The notes beneath the pieces were generated by a model that saw only the letters and a list, made by a program, of their open reading frames with translations, searched no databases and was not told the DNA's origin. A DNA stretch of 6,030 nucleotides from Rhodocyclaceae bacterium (GTDB lineage: Bacteria; Pseudomonadota; Gammaproteobacteria; Burkholderiales; Rhodocyclaceae), in the NCBI GenBank assembly GCA_030682595.1, contig JAUXNZ010000059.1, positions 1 to 6,030 on the forward strand, in the 5' to 3' direction. The translations under genes and the position numbers were made by a program. This document shows, piece by piece, positions 1 to 6,030 of this stretch. Position 1 is the stretch's first letter; each line of letters opens with the position of its first letter.

Positions 1-1
1 C

Positions 2-391
2 CAATGGTTGTTGCTCGCCTTGCTGGGCGTCTGGCTGGGGTTGGCGCTGACCGGCCCCGCTGGCTATCGCGATGCGCTCGCGACAATCCACGGTGGCTGG
101 GTGGCCGCCTGGATCTGGTTTGTCCTGAGCGTGGCGCTGACGTTGTGGCTGGCGCGCGGCCAGGCCCTGCTGCTGCCCGCGTTGTTGGCGCTGCATGGCG
201 CTTTCCTCGCCCGCTGGTTGGTGTTCATGGGCGGGCAAAGCGTACCCAAGATGGGTTCGACTTACCATATCCAGACCCTGAGCCTGACGCCCGACAGCCT
301 GCTTGGCATTTTGGGGACGGCAGGACTTTGCGTCGTCCTCTACATCATCCTGACCAGCCTCGTGCGCTGGGACGATCCGGCACACGCCTGA
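2..391 (+). CDS. ttrC: TtrC-like NrfD-family membrane subunit, C-terminal part (5' end outside window)
   Basis: This is the last 129 codons of an integral membrane protein; the open frame runs off the left edge. Four hydrophobic segments are visible, beginning near nt 8, 86, 167 and 296, fitting the C-terminal half of an NrfD-type quinol-interacting subunit with eight or nine helices (Salmonella TtrC is about 340 residues). After the third helix comes an Arg-Trp-Leu-Val-Phe-Met-Gly-Gly-Gln stretch, like the conserved Arg...Gly-Gln element at this place in NrfD/PsrC relatives. Family role: it anchors the reductase at the outer face of the cytoplasmic membrane, oxidises quinol and passes electrons to the TtrB iron-sulfur subunit. 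The ttrA start lies 10 bp after its stop, so the two are almost certainly co-transcribed. Naming it TtrC rather than another NrfD protein depends on that neighbour. No initiation codon should be assigned here. Confidence 0.85.
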   Translation, partial: QWLLLALLGVWLGLALTGPAGYRDALATIHGGWVAAWIWFVLSVALTLWLARGQALLLPALLALHGAFLARWLVFMGGQSVPKMGSTYHIQTLSLTPDSLLGILGTAGLCVVLYIILTSLVRWDDPAHA

Positions 392-394
392 GGA
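390..394 (+). promoter_or_regulatory. Ribosome binding site of ttrA
   Basis: GAGGA lies 7 nt before the ATG at 402 and overlaps the TGA stop of the upstream NrfD gene (389-391). Spacing and sequence are near ideal. It fixes the ttrA start and suggests that ribosomes ending on ttrC can re-initiate on ttrA. Confidence 0.8.
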
Positions 395-401
395 AATCAC
401 C

Positions 402-3400
402 ATGAAAATCAGCAAACGTCGCCAATTTCTCGCTGCCGGTGGCCTCGTTGCCTTTGCCGCCGGCTATTCCCAACTCGCCGGCCGCATGGTGGACAAGGTC
501 TTGGGCCGCGATGCGCCGAAGCACAAGACCGCCGGCAATGCGCCGCAGCCGGAATACCGGGTAGACCCGCAGGGCAAGCTCATCCTCAACCCGGCCCAGC
601 AGGTGAGCTATACCACCTGCCTGGGCTGCACGACGATGTGCGGCGTGCGCGTGCGCATCGACCGCGAGACCGGCAAGGTGCTGCGGGTCGTGGGCAATCC
701 CTACAGCCCGTTGTCGACCGATCCGCACCTGCCGATGAAGGCCAGCGTGAAGGATAGTTTCATCGCCGTATCCGCTTTCAAGGGCAAGGGTCAGGAAGGC
801 CGGTCGACCGCCTGCGGGCGCGGCAATGCCGTCGCCCAGCAGATCGATTCGCCCTATCGTGTGCTGACGCCGCTCAAGCGGGTCGGTCCGCGCAACGGCG
901 GGCAATGGCAACCCATTTCCTTCGAGCAGCTGGTCAAGGAAGTCGTCGAGGGCGGCAACCTGTTCGGCGAGGGCGTCGTCGAGGGCCTGGGCGCGCTGCG
1001 CGACCTGAAGACGCCGATCGATCCGGACAAGCCGGAGCTGGGCGCGCGGGTCAACCAGGTCGCCGTGCTCTCCAGCGTCAATGACGGCCGGGAAAGTTTC
1101 GCCCGCCGCTTTTTCCAGAAGTCCTACGGCACGATCAATTTCTTCGGCCATGGCTCCTACTGTGGCGGTTCCTATCGTTCCGGCACCGGCGCCCTGTTCG
1201 GCGATCTCAAGCAGATGCCGCATGGCAAGCCGGACTTCGCCAACGCCGAGTTCGTGCTGTTCGTCGGTACCGCTCCCGGCCAGGCCGGCAACCCGTTCAA
1301 GCGCCAGGGCACCTTGCTGGCCAAGGCCCGCACCGAGGGCAAGCTTTCCTATGTCGTCGTCGATCCGGTGCTGACCCACGCCGACAACCGTGCCAGCGCC
1401 GACCGCGGTCGCTGGTTGCCGATCCGTCCCGGCACCGACGGCGCGATGGCCATGGCGATCATCCGCTGGCTGTTCGAGAACGAACGCATCGACAGCCACT
1501 TCCTCGGTTTCCCGAACGAGGCGCTGGCGAAACAGAACGGCGAGCCCTCCTTCTCCAACGCCACCCACCTGGTGGTCGTCGAGCCCAAGCATCCGCGCGA
1601 AGGCCGCATGCTGCGGGCCTCGGATCTCGGCATCGCCATCGCGGAAGAACAGCGCTACAAGGAAGGCGATGCCTTCGTCTGCCTCGACGCAAAGGGCAAG
1701 CCGGTTTTCCACGATCAGGCGAAAGCGTCGGCCCAGTTGTTCGTCGATACTGTGCTGAAAGTCGGGGAGCAGGAAGTGCATGTCAAGTCCGCCCTCCAGT
1801 TGCTGCGCGAGGAGGCCATGCGTCTCGACATGGCGGGCTATGCCGAGGCCTGCGGCATTCCCGCCGACACGCTGGCCGCCCTGGCGACGGAGTTGGCTTC
1901 CCACGGCAAGCGCGCTTCCGTGATCGCGCACGGCGGCATGATGAACGGCAGCGGTTTCTATAACACCTACGCCCTGATGAGCATCAACGTGTTGCTTGGC
2001 AACATCAACTGGAAGGGCGGCATGGTGGCCAATGGCGGCGGCTTCAAGCTCGACGGCGAGGGGCCGCGCTACAACCTCGAGAAATTCCCGGGCATGGTCA
2101 AGCCGGCCGGCACGCCGCTCGGCCGCAACGTGCCGTATGAAAAAACCACCGAGTTCGCCACGCGCAAGGCGGAGGGAAAGCCCTACCCGGCGACCGCGCC
2201 CTGGTTCCCCAACGCCCCCGGGCTGACCACCGAACTGCTGCCCGGTGGGATCAGCGGTTATCCCTATCACCTGAAGGCGCTGGTCTTCTGGTCGGCCAAT
2301 CCGCTCTACGGCATTCCTGGCTTGCGGGCCAAGATCGGCAAGGATCTGGCCGATCCGAAGAAGCTGCCGCTGATCATCTCGGTCGACCCGTTCATCAACG
2401 AAAGCAACGCCTACGCCGATTACATCGTCCCCGACTCGCTGATGTACGAAAGCTGGGGCTGGGTGGCGCCCTGGAACGGCGTGCCGACCAAGTCGATGGG
2501 CGCGCGCTGGCCGGTGATCGAGCCGAAAGCCGCCAAAATGGCCAACGGGCAGGCAATCGGCATGGAAACCTTCTTCATTGCCCTGTCCAAGGCCATGCAG
2601 TTGCCGGGTTTTGGCGAGAATGCCATCAGCGATCCGGAAGGCAACACCCATGCGTTGAATAACCCGGAAGACTGGTATCTGCGCGGCGGGGCCAACATCG
2701 CCTGGCTGGGCAAGGAACCCGTTGCCGATGCCACCGAGGAGGACATCGTCCTGTCGGGCGTCGAGCGCATCAGGCCGCTCCTCGAAAAGACGCTGAAGCC
2801 GGAAGAGATCGCCAAGGTCGGCTTCCTGCTTAGCCGTGGCGGCCGCTTCCAGCCCGGCAAAGACGCCTACGACGAAGATAATTCGGAGTGGATGCGCAAC
2901 CCGCTGAAACCGATGTGCCACCTGTGGAACGAGAACGTCGGTGGTTCGAAGAACAGCCTTTCCGGCAAGCGCAACCGCGGTTGCGCCACCTGGAACGAGC
3001 CGGCGTTCGCCGACGGCACGCCGATGCGCAAGGTCTATCCGGCGGAGCAGTGGCCGCTGCAACTGGTGAGCTACAAGTCGGCGCTGCAGAATCCGTATTC
3101 GATCGGCGCGACGCGCCTGCTGGCGGTGCACCCGGAAAACCCGGTGCTGCTGCATCCCGACGATGCGCAGCCGCTCGGCCTGACGATGGGCGACCTGGTC
3201 GAGATCGCGACGCCGGGTGGCAGCCTGAAGGCGCGGGTGATGGTGCATGCCGGCATCGTGCGCGGGGTCGCGGCTTTCGAGCACGGCTTCGGCCATCGCG
3301 AGCTCGGCGCGCGCGCGCATCGCATCGGCGGCAAGAATCAACCCGACGACGCGCGGCTCGCAGCGGGCGTCAATCTCAATGAAATCGGCCTGATGGATCC

Positions 3401-3488
3401 GACCCGGCCCGACCAGGCCCCCTGGGTGGATGCCATTTCGGGCGCCTCGGTGCGCAACGGCCTGCCGGCGCGCATCCGCCGCGCCTGA
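402..3488 (+). CDS. ttrA: Tetrathionate reductase catalytic subunit TtrA (molybdopterin, [4Fe-4S], Tat-exported)
   Basis: This is a complete 1028-residue member of the DMSO reductase/complex iron-sulfur molybdoenzyme family, close to the roughly 1020 residues of Salmonella TtrA. The N-terminus carries a twin-arginine signal (Lys-Arg-Arg-Gln-Phe-Leu, residues 5-10) and a hydrophobic stretch to about residue 26, so the folded protein should act in the periplasm. The [4Fe-4S] site is Cys73-x2-Cys76-x3-Cys80 with Cys138. Cys254, in a Gly-His-Gly-Ser-Tyr-Cys-Gly-Gly context, is the likely molybdenum ligand. Cofactor-binding elements follow: a Val-Asp-Pro turn near 320, a Pro-Ile-Arg-Pro-Gly-Thr-Asp-Gly segment near 342, and a C-terminal dinucleotide-binding domain at about 885-1010. 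Family reaction: tetrathionate + 2 e- to 2 thiosulfate, with electrons from TtrC via TtrB. The start is supported by its Shine-Dalgarno sequence and Tat signal. The related arsenate, selenate and polysulfide reductases are alternatives; the neighbouring NrfD subunit and PhnD-domain kinase favour TtrA. Confidence 0.88.
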   Translation: MKISKRRQFLAAGGLVAFAAGYSQLAGRMVDKVLGRDAPKHKTAGNAPQPEYRVDPQGKLILNPAQQVSYTTCLGCTTMCGVRVRIDRETGKVLRVVGNPYSPLSTDPHLPMKASVKDSFIAVSAFKGKGQEGRSTACGRGNAVAQQIDSPYRVLTPLKRVGPRNGGQWQPISFEQLVKEVVEGGNLFGEGVVEGLGALRDLKTPIDPDKPELGARVNQVAVLSSVNDGRESFARRFFQKSYGTINFFGHGSYCGGSYRSGTGALFGDLKQMPHGKPDFANAEFVLFVGTAPGQAGNPFKRQGTLLAKARTEGKLSYVVVDPVLTHADNRASADRGRWLPIRPGTDGAMAMAIIRWLFENERIDSHFLGFPNEALAKQNGEPSFSNATHLVVVEPKHPREGRMLRASDLGIAIAEEQRYKEGDAFVCLDAKGKPVFHDQAKASAQLFVDTVLKVGEQEVHVKSALQLLREEAMRLDMAGYAEACGIPADTLAALATELASHGKRASVIAHGGMMNGSGFYNTYALMSINVLLGNINWKGGMVANGGGFKLDGEGPRYNLEKFPGMVKPAGTPLGRNVPYEKTTEFATRKAEGKPYPATAPWFPNAPGLTTELLPGGISGYPYHLKALVFWSANPLYGIPGLRAKIGKDLADPKKLPLIISVDPFINESNAYADYIVPDSLMYESWGWVAPWNGVPTKSMGARWPVIEPKAAKMANGQAIGMETFFIALSKAMQLPGFGENAISDPEGNTHALNNPEDWYLRGGANIAWLGKEPVADATEEDIVLSGVERIRPLLEKTLKPEEIAKVGFLLSRGGRFQPGKDAYDEDNSEWMRNPLKPMCHLWNENVGGSKNSLSGKRNRGCATWNEPAFADGTPMRKVYPAEQWPLQLVSYKSALQNPYSIGATRLLAVHPENPVLLHPDDAQPLGLTMGDLVEIATPGGSLKARVMVHAGIVRGVAAFEHGFGHRELGARAHRIGGKNQPDDARLAAGVNLNEIGLMDPTRPDQAPWVDAISGASVRNGLPARIRRA

Positions 3489-3511
3489 AGACTAGTCGAG
3501 CGCCGCCGGAT
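3474..3511. terminator. Imperfect inverted repeat across the ttrA/ttrR stop codons (possible weak bidirectional terminator)
   Basis: ATCCG (3474-3478) pairs with CGGAT (3507-3511), and GCGC (3481-3484) with GCGC (3500-3503), separated by a small asymmetric internal loop of 2 and 3 bases. The 15-nt loop contains both stop codons and the 8-bp palindrome GACTAGTC (3490-3497). No T-run follows on either strand, so a standard intrinsic terminator is not supported. In DNA this GC-rich such a short repeat may be chance. Confidence 0.25.
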
Positions 3512-4124
3512 CGGCCCGCAGCATCAGGCGGGCCAGTTCGGCGGCGGAAGATACGCCGGCTTTTTCCATGACGTGCTGGCGGTGGATGTGCACGGTCTTC
3601 TCGCTGATGCCCAGCGTGGCGGCGATCAGCTTGTTGGGCAGTCCGCGCGCCACGAGGCGGGCGACTTCCTGTTCCCGGGGTGACAGCCGCGCCAGTGCCT
3701 GATGGGCTTCCTCCCGCTTGTGCGCTTCCTGCAGCGCTTCGCCGCAGCGGCGCATGGCCGCGGCGACGGCATCGAGGATGGCCTGGTCCTTGTAAGGTTT
3801 CTCGATGAAGTCGGCGGCGCCCGATTTCAGGGCCTGCACGGCTACCGACACGTCGGCATGGCCGGTCATGAACAGGATCGGCATGACGATGCCGCGCTCG
3901 CGCAGCACCTGCTGCAATTCGAGGCCGCTCATCGCCGGCATGCGGATGTCGAGCACCAGGCAGCAGGGTTGCGTCGGCGGGGCCGCGATGTCGAGAAATT
4001 CTTCCGCCGAGGCGTGCAGCCGGACCTGCCAGTCGACCGACTCGAACAGAAAGCGCAGCGAGCGGCGCAGGGCCGGATCGTCATCGACGACGTGGACAAC
4101 GCATTCTTCAGGCGGAGTGTTCAT
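3492..4124 (-). CDS. ttrR: TtrR-like two-component response regulator (receiver + LuxR-type HTH)
   Basis: This 210-residue cytoplasmic regulator has FixJ/NarL-type architecture. The receiver domain spans about residues 8-125: acidic pocket Asp14/Asp15, phospho-acceptor Asp59 in a Val-Leu-Asp-Ile-Arg-Met-Pro context, Thr87 in Met-Thr-Gly-His-Ala-Asp, and Lys109 before Pro-Tyr. A linker rich in Glu, Ala and Arg follows (126-143), then a LuxR/GerE helix-turn-helix (about 147-205) beginning Leu-Ser-Pro-Arg-Glu-Gln-Glu-Val, with recognition-helix sequence Ser-Glu-Lys-Thr-Val-His. All phosphorelay residues are present. I chose the ATG at 4124 because it starts just before the receiver fold; an in-frame ATG at 4169 would add 15 residues unlike a receiver N-terminus. 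Neither has a clear Shine-Dalgarno sequence. The frame overlaps the end of ttrS by 17 bp, so translational coupling is likely. Expected role: on phosphorylation by TtrS, activate the ttr structural genes. The name rests on the neighbours, since FixJ-like regulators are hard to tell apart. Confidence 0.87.
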   Translation of the reverse strand: MNTPPEECVVHVVDDDPALRRSLRFLFESVDWQVRLHASAEEFLDIAAPPTQPCCLVLDIRMPAMSGLELQQVLRERGIVMPILFMTGHADVSVAVQALKSGAADFIEKPYKDQAILDAVAAAMRRCGEALQEAHKREEAHQALARLSPREQEVARLVARGLPNKLIAATLGISEKTVHIHRQHVMEKAGVSSAAELARLMLRADPAALD

Positions 4125-5901
4125 GGCAGGGGAGGGAAACGGTGAAGCGCATGCCGGGACCGTCGGCATTGGGTTCGGCCCGCAGCCGGCCGCCGTGGGC
4201 TTCGACGATGGTCTTGCAGATCGGCAGGCCGAGCCCGAGCCCTTCCTGTTTGGTGGTGAAGAAAGGTTCGAACAGGTGGCCCCGCTGCTCCGCGCCGAGG
4301 CCGACGCCGCGATCGACGACGTGGATCAACAGCCGGTTGTCGACGGTCTCGATGAGGATGAGGATGCCCTGCCGTGCCGCGGGCAGGTCGCGGCCGGCGT
4401 CGATGGCATTCTTGATCAGGTTGAGCAGCACCTGCTGGATTTGCGAACTGTCGGCGAGCGCTTGGCAGGGGCCGGCGCTGCGGTTCTCGATGGCAATCTC
4501 GGGCGCTTGCGCCATCAGACCGGAGATCAGGCGCCGCGCTTCGGCCGCGATGGCCGTGATATCGACCGGCGCGCGCGCGGTTTCCCGCTTACGGACGAAA
4601 TGGCGGATGCGCTGGACGATGCCGCCGGCCCGCTCGGCTTCGTTGACGATCTCGGTGCAGGCTTCGGTGACTGCTTCCGGGCTGAGATTGCCGCTGCCTT
4701 GGCGGCGCAGCACGGTGCGCGCATAGTTGCCGATCGTCGTCAGCGGCTGGTTGATCTCGTGCGCGAGGCTGCCCGAGATTTCGCCGAGGATCGACAGCCG
4801 TGACAGGTGCTCCATCTGCTCCTGGCTTTCGCGCATGCGGGTTTCCGCCGCCTCCCGCGCGCGCAGCGAATCGCGCAGCTCGGCGGTGCGGCGCTGCACC
4901 AGGTGCTCAACCCTGACCACGTGGATGACCCACGCGCCGAGCAGCGCCAGCGCGCCCAGCAGCCAGGGCCAGAAGCGGCGCAGCAGGCCGCCCGGGGTGA
5001 TGTCGCGCAGGTAGGCATAGGGGCCGATGCGCAGTTCGCGATAGAGGTCGTGCACCGGCTGGTAGTCGGCCGGCACGGACCAGCTGAGGCCGCCTTTCTC
5101 CTCGGGCATGCTGAGCAGCGCCCGCGCCACGGTCTTCGCCAGCACCGGGTCGGTATGGCGGGTCACGGCGATGGGCCAGTCGGGATACAGCGGCGTCGAC
5201 AGGGCACAGGGCAGCCCCTCCTCCCGCCGCTGCGACAGGATGCGCAGCGCCTCGATGCGCAGCAGGCCCTGCTGGGCGAGCTGCTCAGCAAAGCAGGCGC
5301 GGACGATGCCCGCATCGACTTCGCCGCTCAGCACCGCATCGATGACGTTGGTCATGGGCAGGCCGACGAAGCGGATTTCCCGGGTGTCCGATTCCGGGTC
5401 GATGCCCTGCCGCCGCATTTCCCGCGCGGCGACCAGATAGCCGCCGAAGGCCTCGGGGGCGACGGCGGCGATCCGCTTGCCGGACAGGTCCGCCAGGTCG
5501 CGCAGGTCCTGGCGTTCCGTCTTGACGATGATGGCCGAGCCGAGCGCCTGCCGCGTCGAGATGGCCAGGGGCGAGACGAGCGTGGCTATCCGGCTGATGC
5601 CAAACTCGGCTTCCATGGCCACGTAATAGCCGGGGTTGGTGATCACCAGGTCGACCCGGCGTTCGGCAATCGCGCTGCGCAGGCCGGCAACGTCGTATTG
5701 TTCGAGGCGAAAGCGGTGCGCGGGCAGGCTGGCGCTCAGGTGGTCCAGAACGGGAGACCAGTCCTCCGTCGCGGCGCGTTCCCCCTGATATACAAACACG
5801 CCGATCACGACCTCCCTCCCGGAGGCCGCCGTGGCGGTCAAGGCGGTGGCGCAAGCCAGGCACCAGAGCAGTTTGCGCAGGAACGGCCGAAGGAAGGACA
5901 T
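4108..5901 (-). CDS. ttrS: TtrS-like sensor histidine kinase with periplasmic PhnD-type binding domain
   Basis: This is a 597-residue inner-membrane sensor kinase. Residues 1-28 form a signal peptide or first membrane segment. Residues about 30-295 resemble a PhnD/phosphonate-type periplasmic binding protein: it opens Val-Val-Ile-Gly-Val-Phe, has a Thr-Asn-Pro-Gly-Tyr-Tyr motif near 88-93 and a Leu-Ser-Gly-Lys-Arg-Ile-Ala segment at 139-145. A transmembrane helix (about 310-331) leads into a charged coiled coil (332-368) with no HAMP domain evident. The HisKA dimerisation helix holds phospho-acceptor His381 in His-Glu-Ile-Asn-Gln-Pro-Leu. The ATPase domain shows an N box (491-502, Asn498), G1 (Asp530-x-Gly532-x-Gly534), an F box (543-550) and G2 (554-559), so the kinase should be active. 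This layout matches Salmonella TtrS, the tetrathionate sensor. The ATG at 5901 is preferred over one at 6003 because it opens directly on a signal sequence and does not overlap the upstream gene. A Shine-Dalgarno match is weak, consistent with coupling to that gene. Confidence 0.88.
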   Translation of the reverse strand: MSFLRPFLRKLLWCLACATALTATAASGREVVIGVFVYQGERAATEDWSPVLDHLSASLPAHRFRLEQYDVAGLRSAIAERRVDLVITNPGYYVAMEAEFGISRIATLVSPLAISTRQALGSAIIVKTERQDLRDLADLSGKRIAAVAPEAFGGYLVAAREMRRQGIDPESDTREIRFVGLPMTNVIDAVLSGEVDAGIVRACFAEQLAQQGLLRIEALRILSQRREEGLPCALSTPLYPDWPIAVTRHTDPVLAKTVARALLSMPEEKGGLSWSVPADYQPVHDLYRELRIGPYAYLRDITPGGLLRRFWPWLLGALALLGAWVIHVVRVEHLVQRRTAELRDSLRAREAAETRMRESQEQMEHLSRLSILGEISGSLAHEINQPLTTIGNYARTVLRRQGSGNLSPEAVTEACTEIVNEAERAGGIVQRIRHFVRKRETARAPVDITAIAAEARRLISGLMAQAPEIAIENRSAGPCQALADSSQIQQVLLNLIKNAIDAGRDLPAARQGILILIETVDNRLLIHVVDRGVGLGAEQRGHLFEPFFTTKQEGLGLGLPICKTIVEAHGGRLRAEPNADGPGMRFTVSLPCHEHSA

Positions 5902-5915
5902 GGCTGCGGCGAGCC

Positions 5916-6030
5916 TTATTTGCGGGTCAGCGTAACGGCGAGTTCGGTGCGCTCGATGCGCGTGTTGTCGACGCGCGGGTAGGGCGGCTTCGGCCAGTCC
6001 CACAGCATGGCGGGGAACAGCGCGCGCATC
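5916..6030 (-). CDS. Unidentified gene upstream of ttrS, C-terminal fragment
   Basis: An open frame enters from the right edge on the - strand and stops with TAA at 5916-5918, giving 37 visible residues. Its end is rich in Pro, Arg and Thr, has a Trp-Asp-Trp-Pro-Lys-Pro-Pro-Tyr-Pro stretch, and finishes in a likely beta strand (Leu-Ala-Val-Thr-Leu-Thr-Arg-Lys). There is no Cys, heme motif or membrane helix in the visible part, and I do not recognise the family. An ATG sits at 6029-6027 at the very edge, so a 37-residue peptide is formally possible, but a longer gene continuing outside is more likely. The stop is 14 bp from the ttrS start with no room for a promoter between them, so it is probably co-transcribed with ttrS and ttrR. 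It could be an extra component of tetrathionate metabolism, but nothing in the sequence proves it. Confidence 0.55.
   Translation of the reverse strand, partial: MRALFPAMLWDWPKPPYPRVDNTRIERTELAVTLTRK

Noticed and set aside
4..405. 133-codon + strand frame overlapping the ttrC fragment
   Set aside because: It is an Arg/Pro/Gly-rich shadow in another frame. The frame at 2-391 instead gives four clean membrane helices and an NrfD-type motif.
345..3341. 998-codon open frame antisense to ttrA
   Set aside because: It is in exact codon register with ttrA (codons pair base for base), so a stop could arise only where ttrA used the Leu codons TTA/CTA or the Ser codon TCA, which are rare in GC-rich genes. 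The translation is Arg/His/Gly/Ala-rich low-information sequence with no domain, while ttrA has full family motifs.
3490..3497. GACTAGTC palindrome as a regulator-binding operator
   Set aside because: It is only 8 bp, sits between two converging gene ends rather than at a promoter, and has no second copy that I noticed nearby. A chance palindrome is the simpler explanation.
4125..4169. Extension of TtrR to an ATG at 4169
   Set aside because: The 15 extra residues are Pro/Ala/Ser-rich and lie before the normal receiver start. No Shine-Dalgarno sequence supports it, and it would enlarge the overlap with ttrS to 62 bp.
4807..5982. 391-codon + strand open frame opposite ttrS, and the 332-codon frame at 3805-4803
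   Set aside because: Both are in antisense codon register with ttrS over their ttrS-overlapping parts and have the same composition-driven origin. Neither shows a recognisable domain, signal or ribosome binding site, and the strand beneath encodes a kinase with all its catalytic boxes.
5902..6003. N-terminal extension of TtrS to an ATG at 6003
   Set aside because: The 34 added residues are Arg/Ala/His-rich, precede a good signal sequence starting at the ATG at 5901, and would overlap the end of the upstream - strand gene in another frame.

Overview
The window holds most of a tetrathionate respiration (ttr) locus. The DNA is GC-rich, with strong G/C preference at third codon positions and long stop-free shadow frames opposite the real genes. 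The proteins look proteobacterial. I would guess a betaproteobacterium, perhaps Rhodocyclaceae-like, but that rests on general character and not on any marker gene.

Layout, left to right. Bases 2-391 (+) are the C-terminal part of an NrfD-like membrane subunit (TtrC type), cut by the left edge. Bases 402-3488 (+) are a complete 1028-residue Tat-exported molybdopterin/[4Fe-4S] catalytic subunit, best matched to TtrA. The two are 10 bp apart with a good Shine-Dalgarno sequence between them. The + strand genes meet the - strand genes tail to tail at 3488/3492 with only 3 bp between the stop codons. On the - strand are a FixJ/NarL-type response regulator (TtrR type, 4124-3492) and a hybrid sensor histidine kinase with a PhnD-like periplasmic domain (TtrS type, 5901-4108). 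Their reading frames overlap by 17 bp. The last 37 codons of another - strand gene enter from the right edge and end 14 bp before ttrS. Every stretch is coding apart from these short gaps.

How they would work together, by analogy with the characterised Salmonella ttr system: TtrS senses tetrathionate in the periplasm and phosphorylates TtrR, which activates the structural genes. TtrC takes electrons from quinol in the membrane and passes them through the iron-sulfur subunit TtrB to TtrA, which reduces tetrathionate to thiosulfate in the periplasm. ttrB is not in the window and would be expected just left of ttrC. The substrate is inferred from the combination of a TtrA-like enzyme, an NrfD partner and a PhnD-domain kinase; a related sulfur or metalloid oxyanion cannot be excluded from sequence alone.

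I found no mobile element, CRISPR array, tRNA or rRNA, and no system clearly new to biology. The points of interest are the convergent arrangement, the translational overlaps, the cysteines in the sensor domain and the unidentified gene upstream of ttrS.
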